From Marinomonas rhodophyticola (GTDB taxonomy: Bacteria > Pseudomonadota > Gammaproteobacteria > Pseudomonadales > Marinomonadaceae): a DNA stretch of 64,000 bases. Below are positions 21,976 through 32,001 of this stretch, in pieces. The DNA lies in the NCBI RefSeq assembly GCF_026113935.1, contig NZ_JAPEUL010000009.1:268501-332500 (forward strand), written 5' to 3'. The notes under the pieces are model-generated. The model was not told the DNA's origin, ran no database searches, and saw only the letters and a list, made by a program, of their open reading frames with translations. Numbering within the stretch: position 1 is the first letter of the stretch; every line of letters begins with the position of its first letter. Made by a program: the position numbers and the translations under genes.

Positions 21976-23364
21976 TTATTTAGAGTGAGGCTTTTTCTGA
22001 AGCAGACAGTAATAAAATCCGTCATGCCCTTCAGAGATGGGAAATAGTTGTCGGCCATGACTAACAGGAATTCCCCACTCTGTAGCAAAACTTGGCGCTA
22101 ATGAATTCAATGGGACTTCTGATGCGTCGTCTTGATTGGCTAAGAAATGTTGTATTTGTTGTTCGTTTTCTTCAGGCATTAACGAGCAAGTGGCGTATAA
22201 CATAAAGCCTCCTGGCTTCAAGGTCTCCCAGACTCGATTCAGAATGGCTCTTTGAATAGTAACAAGATCCTCAATATCCGCCGGTTTTCGATTGATCTTA
22301 ATGTCTGGATTACGACGAATAACGCCGGTAGCCGTACAAGGTACATCAAGCAAAATTTTGTCAAAATGCTCGCCGTCCCACCACGCTTCTAGGTTGCTGG
22401 CATCGGCGCAAATTAAATTGGCTGAATAGCCAAGGCGGTGCAAATTAGATTCAATTTTCTCCATACGCCAAGGTTCTAACTCGACAGCGGTGAGCGCCAT
22501 TGAACTCAGTCCAGTTGAGTTGGCTTTCTCTAACAAGTGACCGGTTTTTCCTCCGGGTGCCGCGCAAGCATCCAATACTCTCTCTCCATCCTTAGGTGAT
22601 AGAATATGTGCAGAAAGCTGAGCCGCTTCATCTTGAACGCTAACATAGCCAGCATCAAAACCGGGTAGCTCTCCTACTCTAACGGCATTTCTTAGGTACA
22701 AAGCTGAATCAGAAAACTTACCATCTTCTGAGTCTATACCCACATCAGCAAGTTGCGACTTGTATGTTTCACGTGAAACGAGGCTCTCATTTACGCGAAT
22801 ACACATCGGAGGGTGCGTGTTGCTGGCATCGATTATTGTTTTAAGGTGCTCTGGCCAGTGTTTATTAAAACGCTTCACCAACCATTTTGGCATATTAAAT
22901 TCTACTGACGGTTGGGCTTCTAGCACCTCAATTATGTCGTCGGCTTCTCTTTGGTAGCGACGTAGCACTGCATTCATTAACTTTGTAGCCCAGTCTTTTT
23001 TCAAGATCCGACAGGCTTCCACCGTCTCATTGACTGCCGCATGATCTGGAGTATTCATGTAGGTTAATTGATACAAACCTAATAGTAAGACTGCGTATAA
23101 ATCTGTGTCCTTTTCTTCAAAAGGATGCGCTAATAAATGCAAAGCTATGCTGTTCAATCTAGGGTACTGACGACACACTCCAAAGCACAGCTCTTTAAGC
23201 ATGGGGGCATGTTCGCTGGCAATGTCCAATTGGTGACGAGCCAATTGTGTGCTAAGTGAACCCTGTTGAAGCAGAATATTGGTAATGACTTTAACCGCAA
23301 CATGGCGAGCACTTTGTGTGTTTACGCTGGCATTGGAGGAAACACTTTTGTCGTATTGGTTCAT
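21976..23364 (-). CDS. rsmB: 16S rRNA (cytosine-967-C5)-methyltransferase RsmB
   Basis: 462-residue SAM-dependent enzyme that methylates C967 of 16S rRNA. Seen: an N-terminal NusB-like domain (about 20-150), the SAM motif DACAAPGGKTGHLLE, the catalytic-cysteine motif LLDVPCTATGV and the second cysteine in YATCSLMPEENEQ. Gene order fmt-rsmB-trkA on one strand matches the gammaproteobacterial fmt-sun-trkA cluster. A parS-like site lies inside the coding sequence. Confidence 0.96.
   Translation of the reverse strand: MNQYDKSVSSNASVNTQSARHVAVKVITNILLQQGSLSTQLARHQLDIASEHAPMLKELCFGVCRQYPRLNSIALHLLAHPFEEKDTDLYAVLLLGLYQLTYMNTPDHAAVNETVEACRILKKDWATKLMNAVLRRYQREADDIIEVLEAQPSVEFNMPKWLVKRFNKHWPEHLKTIIDASNTHPPMCIRVNESLVSRETYKSQLADVGIDSEDGKFSDSALYLRNAVRVGELPGFDAGYVSVQDEAAQLSAHILSPKDGERVLDACAAPGGKTGHLLEKANSTGLSSMALTAVELEPWRMEKIESNLHRLGYSANLICADASNLEAWWDGEHFDKILLDVPCTATGVIRRNPDIKINRKPADIEDLVTIQRAILNRVWETLKPGGFMLYATCSLMPEENEQQIQHFLANQDDASEVPLNSLAPSFATEWGIPVSHGRQLFPISEGHDGFYYCLLQKKPHSK
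22765..22780. other. parS: parS site within rsmB
   Basis: TGTTTCACGTGAAACG matches the ParB site consensus TGTTTCACGTGAAACA at 15 of 16 positions and keeps the whole palindromic core. On the coding strand it reads through Val-Ser-Arg-Glu-Thr of RsmB. Confidence 0.8.
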
Positions 23365-23373
23365 GCTGTTTGC

Positions 23374-24360
23374 TTACTCTTGTTTTCCATTAACGCCAAG
23401 GCGTTGACCAATCTCTAAGGCGGCTTTGTGTTTACCGTTTAAGGCGTCTTGCACTTTCATGCGCTTACCACCCGCAAATTGGATCTCAGTAATGAGGAGT
23501 GAACCTTGCCCAGTGGCGACGATAATGCCCTCTTTACTCACCACTAAAATATCGCCCGGAGTAGAAGCTTCATCGCTGACGCTGGCAATGTGTGCCGTAT
23601 GGATTTTCATCACACCAGCAAGGCTGTTGGTGTACGCCACTGGCCAAGGTGACAAACCGCGAACTTGACGTTCGATCAGCTCGGCAGACGTTGCCCAGTT
23701 AACCTCGCCTTCTTGTTTGGTTAATTTTGCTGCGTAACACGTCAGACGTTCATCCTGTTGCTCTGGAACCAATGTGCCCGCTTTGAGTTTTTCTAGGGCG
23801 TCAATTAATGCCTTGCCACCCAATACCGCTAGGCGATCATGTAATGTTTCTGAAGTGTCTGTTGGTTTGATATCGCAATGGGCTTTCAACAGCATATCGC
23901 CCGTATCTAAGCCAACATCCATTTGCATAATAGTGATGCCGGTTTCGCTGTCGCCAGCCATCAAAGAGCGATGAATCGGAGCAGCACCACGCCAGCGAGG
24001 TAGCAAAGAAGCGTGTACGTTGATACAACCAAACTTAGGAGTATCCAATATGATTTTGGGTAAGATAATTCCGTACGCAGCGACAATCATAATATCGGCG
24101 TCTAATGCTGCGAGCTGTGCCTTATCTTCATCCTGTTTAAAATTCAATGGTTGATAAACGGGAATGTCGTTGGCAGTGGCGAGTTGTTTCACTGGACTTT
24201 GAACCAGTTTTTGACCTCGACCTGCAGGACGATCTGGCTGCGTGTAAACGCCGACGATCTCATACTGGTTTTCGAGTTTTGAATCTAAAATAGCTTGCAG
24301 GCTAGCCGCTGCAAATTCAGGTGTGCCTGCAAAAACAATACGAAGTGGTGAGGTGGGCAT
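23374..24360 (-). CDS. fmt: Methionyl-tRNA formyltransferase
   Basis: 328 residues. Transfers a formyl group from 10-formyl-tetrahydrofolate to initiator Met-tRNA. Seen: the N-terminal RIVFAGTPEFAAASL motif, the folate-binding active site NVHASLLPRWRGAAP, then GITIMQMDVGLDTGDML, and the C-terminal OB-like tRNA-binding domain. Ends nine bases before rsmB and is likely co-transcribed with it. A terminator lies between it and def. Confidence 0.96.
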   Translation of the reverse strand: MPTSPLRIVFAGTPEFAAASLQAILDSKLENQYEIVGVYTQPDRPAGRGQKLVQSPVKQLATANDIPVYQPLNFKQDEDKAQLAALDADIMIVAAYGIILPKIILDTPKFGCINVHASLLPRWRGAAPIHRSLMAGDSETGITIMQMDVGLDTGDMLLKAHCDIKPTDTSETLHDRLAVLGGKALIDALEKLKAGTLVPEQQDERLTCYAAKLTKQEGEVNWATSAELIERQVRGLSPWPVAYTNSLAGVMKIHTAHIASVSDEASTPGDILVVSKEGIIVATGQGSLLITEIQFAGGKRMKVQDALNGKHKAALEIGQRLGVNGKQE

Positions 24361-24376
24361 AAAAGTTCCTTAACAA

Positions 24377-24400
24377 AAAATCAGGCCAAAGCCTGATTTT
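24377..24400. terminator. Terminator between def and fmt
   Basis: Stem AAAATCAGGC / GCCTGATTTT with a four-base loop, T-rich on both sides. It lies between def and fmt on the minus strand, so fmt may need its own promoter or be read through at a reduced level. Confidence 0.8.
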
Positions 24401-24454
24401 ATAAAACGAATATCAACATTCTTACAGCGAGTTAGGGGTGAGAAGGCACACCTC

Positions 24455-24970
24455 TTACCCTTGTTTTTGTGCGAGCTTGTGGGCTTTTTCTAATTTGCTT
24501 TTAATACGATTGCGCTTTAACGGCGTTAAATAATCGACCATTAGTTTGCCGTCAAGGTGATCCACTTCATGCTGTACACAAACGGCCATGAGTTCATCGA
24601 CTTCCATAGAGAAGGGTTTACCATGGCGATCGAGGGCTTTGACTCGAACTTTAGCTGCACGATAAATGTGCTCGTAAAAGCCAGGAACGGACAAACAACC
24701 CTCTTGGAATTCGTTTGGTTCGTCGTCCAATACCTCAAACTCAGGGTTAATAAATACGATGGGGTTGTTACGTTCTTCTGAAAAATCCATCACCACGAGA
24801 CGATGATGATAGTCTACTTGTGTCGCCGCAAGGCCTAGGCCATTCTCGTCATACATGGTATCCAGCATGTCGTCGATTTTGGTTTGCAGCTCGTCAGTAA
24901 ACTCGGTAATGGGCTTCGCAACTTTGCGCAAGCGATTGTCTGGGTATTCAAGTACGGGTAAAACAGCCAT
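24455..24970 (-). CDS. def: Peptide deformylase
   Basis: 171-residue metalloenzyme that removes the N-formyl group from new proteins. Seen: the three family motifs [16 protein letters not shown] (metal cysteine) and QHEVDHLDG (two metal histidines and the catalytic glutamate). Start set at ATG 24970 giving [11 protein letters not shown], with GGAAAAG before it; the longer frame adds 17 codons outside the family. Divergent from dprA, next to fmt as usual. Confidence 0.96.
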   Translation of the reverse strand: MAVLPVLEYPDNRLRKVAKPITEFTDELQTKIDDMLDTMYDENGLGLAATQVDYHHRLVVMDFSEERNNPIVFINPEFEVLDDEPNEFQEGCLSVPGFYEHIYRAAKVRVKALDRHGKPFSMEVDELMAVCVQHEVDHLDGKLMVDYLTPLKRNRIKSKLEKAHKLAQKQG

Positions 24971-25206
24971 GATCTTTTCCAACGATGTGTCTTTGTTCAT
25001 GAGTGGAGGCGTGCTCTCCAACTCGTTTCATTCTGTCTATTGTAACGCAAGTCTGTCTTTTGAGCAGTCTTCTAATGGCGGTTTTTTGGTCAATATGATT
25101 GAATAGCGTCAATAGCGAAAGACTATTCGCGCAGAAGGTTCTTTTTGCACTGATGCTCTGGGTAAGGAATGCCCTATTTTTCATTCGTAAGGAAGCGGTT
25201 TTAATT

Positions 25207-26521
25207 ATGTCTATCTCTTTTCCTGGTTCAGGTTTGTCGCACACTGATTGGCTCTGTTTGAGTTTTTTGTCTGGGATTGGCCCCTCTCGATTGTCGCGTC
25301 TTTATACTTATCTCAGTGAGCTGGACCAACAGACTCCAATGGACGAGCATGCGCCCCTGTCATTGTTTGATGAAGAGAAAACGACTGAGGCGATTTCGTA
25401 TGAGCTGCTGATCGCTTTAAAATGGCCGGAGATTACCGCCCGTCAGGCTATGGATTATTTTACGAGTGGCACCCTTAGCAAAGAACAAGAAAGTAAACGT
25501 GACGAATCCTTAGCTTGGCTGGAAGACGCCGATCATCACCTCGTGCTTCAGGAAGACGAGTTATACCCAACCGCCTTAAAAGAGATCGCTGTTGCCCCTG
25601 CTTTTCTTTATGTGGAAGGTCGCCGTGATGTCTTGTCTCTACCAAAAATAGGCATTGTTGGTGCCCGCAAATGTACCCGTTATGGCCTGGATGTCACTTT
25701 TCAATTTGCTGAGCAATTATCTTCTCGTGGCATTTGTGTGGTGAGTGGTGGTGCCATGGGCGTCGATACCGCCGCGCATCAAGGGGCATTGCATAGCAAG
25801 ACAACACCCACCATTGGTGTCATGGGAACTGGCTTGTTTCATCGTTATCCGAATCACAATCAACAGATGTTTGACCAGATCCTAGAACAAGGAGGTGCTT
25901 TAATAAGTGAATACCCACTATCAACCCGCCCTCGTCCTCATTTGTTTCCTCCACGCAATCGGATTATCAGCGGTTTAAGTATGGGCATACTTGTGTCAGA
26001 GGCCTCGGTGAAAAGTGGCTCTTTGATCAGTGCCAGTTACGCCATCCAACAAAACCGCGAAGTCTTTGCGTTACCAGGCCGATTGACCGATGCGCAATCA
26101 GCAGGTTGTCATCAGCTTTTACGTCAAGGTGCGACCCTAGTTCGTCATGTGGATGATATTGTGGCGGAGTGCCCTGCGCTGTCTTCTGCATCAATCGCCA
26201 AACCTTCTGTTGAGAGAATGGCAACCGGTAAGGAATCAAGTGACTCATACACATAATAGAAAATCATCTCCTGCAGACAACAATCAAGCACCTGAAATCG
26301 TACCGCCACCGGTATCAAATGCTTTTCATGCTTTACCGAAATTAACGTCAGATAATGCCAAGATGATCATTAAAATTATGGAGCAAGAAGGTCAAGCAAT
26401 GGATTTTGATGCCTTGATTCGTCAAAGCAAAATGGACGCTGGGTTGATGATGCAAGTGTTAATGGAATTAGAGTTGTATGGTTGTCTGGAGAATCGAGAA
26501 GGCCTTTATTATCGTTGCTGA
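25207..26521 (+). CDS. dprA: DNA processing protein DprA (frameshift near 26240)
   Basis: RecA loader that protects incoming single-stranded DNA during transformation. Seen: an N-terminal SAM-like domain and the Rossmann-like core with IGIVGARKCTRYG, VVSGGAMGVDTAAHQGAL and LFPPRNRIISGLS. The first frame stops at 26256. The C-terminal winged helix (DALIRQSKMDAGLMMQVLME, ending GLYYRC) continues in the +1 frame to 26521. Removing one base between about 26200 and 26256, for example the A of GTGACTC at 26240-26246, gives a 437-residue protein. Start set at ATG 25207 with AAGGAAG upstream. The linker before the winged helix is long. Confidence 0.85.
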
Positions 26522-26564
26522 ACGATCGTCATAGGTCTTCTCATGAGGAGCGCATCGAATGGGT

Positions 26565-26983
26565 TTATTCCATGCCGCTGAAAATATCTTTTTTGAGCTG
26601 CTTAATATCGCGGCGCTCTTTTTTGTTGGGTTTATGGTCGGACATGATGCGGCCACCAAAAGACTTGTTTTCTAAAGCGCGTTTTTCGCGCTTTTCGATC
26701 GACGCAGGTGTTTCTTCATAAAGCAATTGCGCTTCAGGAGCGCCACGGCGCTGTTCACTGATGGCTTTAATTTCAACGACCTTTTCGTCCCAGCCAACTC
26801 GTATGCCTATTAAGGCACCCACTTCCACATTACGGCTAGCTTTGCCTTTACTGCCATTGTACGACACCTTACCGCCATCAATGGCGTCTTTGCAAAGTGA
26901 ACGGGTTTTAAAAAACGTGCTGCCCAAAGCCACTTATCTAAACGAACGGCTTGTGGAGTTGACTGCTTTTCTGTTTTACTCAT
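26565..26983 (-). CDS. hslR: Heat-shock protein Hsp15, S4-domain RNA-binding protein (frameshift at about 26910)
   Basis: Binds 50S subunits carrying a stalled nascent chain. ATG 26983 begins MSKTEKQSTPQAVRLDKWLW, the S4 start; the frame then shifts, and the second part carries GGKVSYNG, AISEQRRGAPEAQLLYEE and the basic tail. Adding one base to the A6 run at 26910-26915 (plus strand) restores LWAARFFKTRSLCKDAI and a 139-residue protein, matching E. coli Hsp15 in outline. Probably a homopolymer deletion in the data. Confidence 0.88.
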
Positions 26984-27027
26984 AAGGAATACGTTGACCC
27001 TATTCTGTTGTCATAATTGAGGCTGTT

Positions 27028-27876
27028 ATGCAGGACATTAGTAGACATCCCATTTTCCAAGCTCTGCAAAAAATAATACACGATGCGGCCGATGTGATCA
27101 TGGACATTTATCAAGGTGCCGATTTAGGCATCGAGCAAAAGCTAGACGATAGTCCGGTGACAGCGGCCGACCTTGCTGCACATAAAGTGATTCTAGCAGG
27201 TTTGCAAGCACTTACACCTGATATTCCTGTTTTGTCAGAAGAAGGCGTGGTGGCCTTCGAAGAGCGCTCTCAGTGGCCAATGTTGTGGATCGTAGATCCT
27301 CTAGATGGCACGAAAGAGTTCATTAAGCGTAATGGCGAGTTTAGCATTAACATCGCCTTGATTGAAAATGGCATGCCCATTGTGGGTGTTGTCTATTTGC
27401 CGACCACCACAGAAGGCTATTTTGGTGTGACAAAAGCATGGCAAGATTTACCGATTGGTGCGTTTAAATGGCAAGGCCATGAATTTGAAAGCATCAACGT
27501 ACGTGAGCCACGCGAGCCTATCATAGCTATGACAAGCCGTAGCCATGGCCCTGCACTTCCTGCATCTTTAAAAGACAAACTAAAGCAAACCTACGAGCAA
27601 GTTCGTGAGTTACCCAAAGGCAGCTCGATAAAAGGCTGTCGAATTGCCGAAGGCATCGCGGACTTACATCTGCGACGTGGACCAACCAGTGAATGGGACA
27701 CGGCTGCCCAGCAAGCCATCATCGAAGCCGCAGGCGGCATGCTCGTCACACCGGATGGCAAACCCTTTCGTTATAACCAAAGAGAAACCCTACTTAACGG
27801 CCACTTCTTTGTGTCCGGCGCTGAACTCGCCCCGTATGTCATGGAATGGTATCTAGAAAACGAGGAAGAAGAGTAA
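27028..27876 (+). CDS. cysQ: 3'(2'),5'-bisphosphate nucleotidase CysQ
   Basis: 282-residue phosphatase of the inositol monophosphatase fold that recycles 3'-phosphoadenosine 5'-phosphate from sulfate assimilation. Seen: SEEG (metal glutamates), IVDPLDGTKEFI with the metal-binding aspartates, and the late WDTAAQQAIIEAAGG motif. GAGG precedes ATG 27028. Confidence 0.93.
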   Translation: MQDISRHPIFQALQKIIHDAADVIMDIYQGADLGIEQKLDDSPVTAADLAAHKVILAGLQALTPDIPVLSEEGVVAFEERSQWPMLWIVDPLDGTKEFIKRNGEFSINIALIENGMPIVGVVYLPTTTEGYFGVTKAWQDLPIGAFKWQGHEFESINVREPREPIIAMTSRSHGPALPASLKDKLKQTYEQVRELPKGSSIKGCRIAEGIADLHLRRGPTSEWDTAAQQAIIEAAGGMLVTPDGKPFRYNQRETLLNGHFFVSGAELAPYVMEWYLENEEEE

Positions 27877-27896
27877 GCGTTACTCTTCTTCCTCGT
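27860..27896. terminator. Long hairpin at the end of cysQ
   Basis: A perfect 17-base inverted repeat (27860-27876 and 27880-27896, three-base loop) includes the last codons of cysQ. No T run follows directly, so termination is likely but not certain. Confidence 0.6.
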
Positions 27897-27918
27897 CCTT
27901 TACTTTACCTTATCTGAT

Positions 27919-27934
27919 TGTTTCACGTGAAAAA
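27919..27934. other. parS: parS site downstream of cysQ
   Basis: TGTTTCACGTGAAAAA matches the parS consensus at 15 of 16 positions. It lies between the convergent cysQ and tetR genes. Confidence 0.75.
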
Positions 27935-27968
27935 TATTAAAGTGATTTCGTTATCTACTTTTTTATAT

Positions 27969-28565
27969 CTATATCGCCTCGTTAGTTTTTAATCCGCTGT
28001 TGAGTCGATTGACGATGCGTTCTTGTGCGCGTTTTAAAAAGTCGCTTTGCAGCGGTTGCGCAAAAGACCGTGCGATGGCGACGGTTCCCACTAAGGAAAC
28101 CACGGTTTCTTCTGCCAGTGCTTCGGCCTCTTGGCTGCCACGTTTTTTTAGAATCGTGGCAAGACGATCAACTAAACTGTCGAAGCACGCTTGGTAGGCT
28201 TGGCGAACTTTTTCTTCCTTGTGTGCGGCGTCAGTCACTAGAAACTCTAGTGGCGATGGATGCTCTTTGTCGCTACGGCTCCAGCTCAAATAACGCGTCA
28301 CTAGCGCTTTTAGATGTGTCTCGCTACTTTCGGTTTTTTTATCATTACGTGCCCAAAAACCATTGGATGTGGCGAATTGCATGGCCGCTTCATAGAGGCT
28401 ACTTTTCCCCGAAAAATGCGCGTAAAACGCTCCGTGTGTCATGTTGGCTTTTTTCATTATCTGCGTGAGTGTGACGTGGTCAAACCCGTGGGAGCAAAAT
28501 AGTTTTGCGGCCGCTTGTAGTATGCGCTGTCTAGTTTGCTCTTTGTGTTTTGGGGTGTATGACAT
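27969..28565 (-). CDS. TetR/AcrR-family transcriptional regulator
   Basis: 198 residues. N-terminal helix-turn-helix (ILQAAAKLFCSHGFDHVTLT, then MTHGAFYAHFSGKSSLYEA), followed by an all-helical ligand domain. Strong AGGAGG before the ATG. Divergent from the fabF-like gene 127 bases away, which it may repress; no clear palindrome stands out there. Ligand unknown. Confidence 0.88.
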   Translation of the reverse strand: MSYTPKHKEQTRQRILQAAAKLFCSHGFDHVTLTQIMKKANMTHGAFYAHFSGKSSLYEAAMQFATSNGFWARNDKKTESSETHLKALVTRYLSWSRSDKEHPSPLEFLVTDAAHKEEKVRQAYQACFDSLVDRLATILKKRGSQEAEALAEETVVSLVGTVAIARSFAQPLQSDFLKRAQERIVNRLNSGLKTNEAI

Positions 28566-28692
28566 AGTTAACCTCCTAGGCGAACTCTCGTATATCCCAT
28601 TATAAATCGGTTTCTAAATATTATCTTGATCATATATAGACTCACTCTAGCATGGGGACTTTCTTTCTGCTGAAACTTAATGGGGTTATTTC

Positions 28693-29962
28693 ATGTCGCT
28701 TAAAGAACGTATTGTTATTACGGGTATGGGGTTGGTATCCCCACTTGGCTTAGGTGTCGCTTCGGTCTGGGATAAATTGATTCGAGGTGAATCTGGTATT
28801 CGATTGCTGCCTACGACGTTGTCCGATGGGCTGAGCACGCATATTGCCGGACAGGTTCCGAGCCATGTAGAACAAGCTAATGGCTTGAATGAAGCCGATT
28901 ATCTGTCACCTAAAGATCGTAAACGTGTCGATCTGTTTACCTTATTTGCCCTTGCGGCCGCGGAAGAAGCACTAACCCAAGCCAAGTGGCACCCAGTGAG
29001 CGATCTAGATCAAGAAGCCACCGCAACTATCATCGCCACGGGGATTGGCGGCTTACCAACTATTACTCATGCGCAATCCGTTTTAACAGAGCAAGGCGCT
29101 CGACGCTTGTCACCTTTTACGGTTCCTGCGTTTCTTGCCAACCTTGCGGCGGGTAACGTGTCGATCAAATATGGCTTCAAAGGTCCGATTGGCACCCCCG
29201 TGACAGCGTGTGCGGCGGGTGTACAAGCCATTGGCGATGCCATGCGCTTGTTGCGCACAGGTGAAGCAAAAGTCGTACTGGCTGGCGGTACAGAAGCCTG
29301 CATCGATCCTTTGTCTCTGGCCGGTTTTGGTGCTTTAAAGGCGTTATCGACTCGAAATGATGCTCCGGAAAAAGCATCCCGCCCTTTTGATAAAGATCGT
29401 GAAGGTTTTGTGATGGGCGAAGGTGCTGGTCTTGTTGTATTGGAAACTCTGGAACATGCCTTGGCTCGTGGTGCGACACCATTAGTTGAGACTCGTTGGC
29501 TACGGCACCAGTGCAGATGCTTATCATCTGACATCGGGGCCGGAAAACGGCGAAGGTGCTGCCCGTGCGATGCAAACCGCGCTAAACATGGCAGAAATTT
29601 CTGCTGATCAAATTGGCTACGTGAATGCACATGCGACATCGACGCCAGTGGGTGATCGTGGCGAGATTAATGCGTTACGTCGTGTGTTTGGTGAAAAAGT
29701 CACCGATGTGGCGATCTCGTCTACTAAGTCCGCGACAGGTCATTTGTTGGGTGCTGCGGGTGGTGTCGAAGCAATTTTCAGTGCTCAGGCGTTAATAACA
29801 GGCATTCTGCCACCGACGTTAAATCTGGAAAACCCAGAAGAAAGTATGGCCGATTTGGATCTTATCCCCTTGGTTTCACGTGAAAAAAATGTCGAATACG
29901 TATTGTGTAATGGTTTCGGGTTTGGTGGTGTGAATGCGGCACTTCTTTTGAAGCGCTATTAA
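28693..29962 (+). CDS. Beta-ketoacyl-ACP synthase II, FabF-like (frameshift at about 29491)
   Basis: Condensing enzyme of fatty-acid elongation. Seen: start RIVITGMGLVSPLGLGV, active-site cysteine in VTACAAGVQAIGDA, then across a shift the two histidines in NAHATSTPVGD and SATGHLLGAAGGVEA, and the end FGFGGVNAALL. The first frame leaves the family after ATPLVE; removing the A at 29491 (GAGACTC to GAGCTC) restores PLVELVGYGTSADAYH and a 422-residue protein. There is no acpP or other fab gene alongside, so this may be a secondary FabF rather than the core enzyme. A parS-like site lies inside it. Confidence 0.88.
29872..29887. other. parS: Weaker parS-like site within the fabF-like gene
   Basis: GGTTTCACGTGAAAAA keeps the uninterrupted core GTTTCACGTGAAA and matches the ParB consensus at 14 of 16 positions. 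In frame it encodes Val-Ser-Arg-Glu, as does the site in rsmB. Confidence 0.6.
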
Positions 29963-29986
29963 CAAACCTAGCAAACTTAAATAAAC

Positions 29987-30019
29987 AAGGCGACTCACAG
30001 ATAGTTGAGTCGCCTTTTT
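29987..30019. terminator. Terminator between the fabF-like gene and dctM
   Basis: An 11-base perfect stem AAGGCGACTCA / TGAGTCGCCTT with an eight-base loop is followed by a T run. It lies between convergent genes and can serve both. Confidence 0.88.
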
Positions 30020-30046
30020 AATATCGATGTCCTTTCTGTATCGGTT

Positions 30047-31369
30047 TTAACCATCCATTAATTGGCTAGGTAACCAAGTGACTAGCTCTGGGAACATCAT
30101 GACGATGACAAGAACCAGAAGTTTCAGTAATACAAATGGGGTGATGGATTTGTAGATATCCAACATGGTGACGCTTGGCGGTGCGATGCCTTTTAGGTAG
30201 AACAAGGCAAAACCATAAGGCGGCGTTTGTACAGCGATCTCAATGTTAAGAATCATCAAGATACCAAACCAAATTGGATCATAACCGAGAGACACGGCAA
30301 TCGGTGTGAAGATAGGCGCACACATTAGAACGATGATAAATTCATCAATAATAAAGCCCAGCAACAACATGATTAATTGGAACAACATGATGACGACAAT
30401 CGGAGGTAAACCCAAGTCTTGGGTGAAACCAGCGACCATGTTTTGCACGCCCATCAGCAAGTGGAAGTTGCTGAAAACCGACGCACCAACAATAATCCAC
30501 ATCGCTACACTCACGAGCAAAGCCGCCTGCATACCTGCTTTCTGTACCATACGTGGCTTGAAGCGTTTAAAGAAAATCGCTAATACAATCGCGCCGACAA
30601 CGCCTATCGCGCCGGACTCGGTCGGTGTCGCAATACCCATGATAATGCTGCCAAGTACCGCAACGATCAGCAGCAGAGATAATATGCCATCGCGAGCGGT
30701 GAGGAACTTCTCTTTTGGTGTAGGTTGAACGTCTGGCACCACATCCATCGGCGCGCGTTTAGGGTTCAACTTACAAGAAATCACTACGTAAGTGATTAAC
30801 AAGACGATGGTGATCAGGGCTGGAATTAAGGCACCGATAAACATGCGCCCTACTGAGTTCTGTGTAGACGACGCAAACATGATCATTGGAATGCTAGGCG
30901 GAATCAAAATACCTAAGCCGCCACCGGCCATAATAACGCCTAATGCTAGGCGTTTATCGTAGCCACGTTCCAACATGGGACGCAATGCGATACTGCCAGA
31001 CGTCATGATGCCCGCGCCAATAATACCGACCATGGCGCCGATCATAGAACACACGACAATCACGCTAATAGCCAGTGAACCACGTACTCGACCAATTAAC
31101 ATTTGGCTGGCGTTAAACATAGCATCGCCGATACCTGAACGCGTTAGCAATTGCCCCATGTAGATATATAGCGGAATGGCTAACAGAATGAAACTAAAGT
31201 GAGTGGATTCTAAGGTGGTCGGAATGACATTAAAGAGAGCATCGCCCCACGTCATATAACCTATGCCCATGGCGATACCACCAAGCGCTAAACCAACGGG
31301 AGCACCTAAGGCAAATGACGCTATGATGCAGGCGAATAAAATGCCCGTTAATAACTCAATACTTATCAT
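30047..31369 (-). CDS. dctM: TRAP transporter large permease subunit (DctM)
   Basis: 440 residues, very hydrophobic with about 12 membrane segments; the DctM/SiaM domain covers the whole protein (GALIPALI, PTESGAIGVVGAI and IPPSIPMIMFASSTQNSVG motifs). Forms the Na+-driven membrane part of a tripartite transporter with the small permease and binding protein encoded upstream. Its ATG overlaps the dctQ stop by four bases, so the two are translationally coupled. The substrate, probably a carboxylate, is not evident. Confidence 0.93.
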   Translation of the reverse strand: MISIELLTGILFACIIASFALGAPVGLALGGIAMGIGYMTWGDALFNVIPTTLESTHFSFILLAIPLYIYMGQLLTRSGIGDAMFNASQMLIGRVRGSLAISVIVVCSMIGAMVGIIGAGIMTSGSIALRPMLERGYDKRLALGVIMAGGGLGILIPPSIPMIMFASSTQNSVGRMFIGALIPALITIVLLITYVVISCKLNPKRAPMDVVPDVQPTPKEKFLTARDGILSLLLIVAVLGSIIMGIATPTESGAIGVVGAIVLAIFFKRFKPRMVQKAGMQAALLVSVAMWIIVGASVFSNFHLLMGVQNMVAGFTQDLGLPPIVVIMLFQLIMLLLGFIIDEFIIVLMCAPIFTPIAVSLGYDPIWFGILMILNIEIAVQTPPYGFALFYLKGIAPPSVTMLDIYKSITPFVLLKLLVLVIVMMFPELVTWLPSQLMDG

Positions 31370-31921
31370 TGTGCGGCTTCCTCTTGTTTGGTCTGTGCTT
31401 CTGGTAATAAAGGTTTGCCTGTAATCACCTGATATAAGGAATCAATCCAGTCGCTGGAAAGTTGTAAAATTAGCAGCACACTAGCGATTGCCATCATTAA
31501 CCAGTAATGATGCATATGAGGAGCCCCACTCACTTTGACGTCGGTAGTTAAACTCGAGCGCTTCTTCAAACTTACCTATGCTCATTTTGCAAACGATCAC
31601 CATGAAGAACATGGCAAGGGCGAATGAAAATAGGTTAAATATGCTTTTCGTCCGAGCTGAAACTTTGTTGTAAAGAATATCCACATTGATGTGAGCGCGT
31701 TGCTGTTGGGCATAAGCGCCGCCAAGAGCCGCAATGTAACCAAAAATAAATAACGACGTGTCGTAAGCCCAAATGGTCGGTTTGTCTAAGATGTAACGAG
31801 AGAAAACCTCGAAAGCAACGACAAAGGCTAATACCGGCATGAGATAGGAAACGGAATTCCCAATGAAAGCCACCAATGCGTGGACTCCTAGACAATAGCG
31901 TCTAATCGCAGTCATTATCAT
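31366..31921 (-). CDS. dctQ: TRAP transporter small permease subunit (DctQ; frameshift at about 31524)
   Basis: Four-helix small membrane subunit. Seen: FVVAFEVFSRYILDKPTIWA and the conserved GGAYAQQQRAHINVDILY motif, then across a shift a final membrane span and an acidic tail. Removing one base from the CCCC run at 31524-31527 (plus strand) gives a 184-residue protein reading RRQSEWAPHMHHYWLMM, which fits the S-x-W-x-P pattern of DctQ. Start set at ATG 31921, with AGG nine bases upstream. Follows a terminator-like hairpin after dctP. Confidence 0.85.
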
Positions 31922-31954
31922 TGTTTTGTACCTGTAAGGGTGGATCGAAAAATT

Positions 31955-31985
31955 AAAAACGGCCTTCTTGGTGAAGGCCGTTTTC
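31955..31985 (-). terminator. Intra-operon terminator between dctP and dctQ
   Basis: 12-base stem AAAACGGCCTTC / GAAGGCCGTTTT with a five-base loop and a T-rich tail on the minus strand. It is placed to make more binding protein than membrane subunits, a common arrangement in binding-protein transporters. Confidence 0.85.
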
Positions 31986-32001
31986 ATTAGTGCTAAATCA
32001 A

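Noticed and set aside
29067-29639. A 190-codon leftward open frame inside the fabF-like gene
   Set aside because: It is antisense to a clear condensing enzyme whose active-site cysteine lies in this region.
28693-29962. Programmed +1 frameshifting in the fabF-like gene and others
   Set aside because: The shifted genes share no slippery codon, stop context or biology, and the indels are resolved by one base in each case; data error is simpler.
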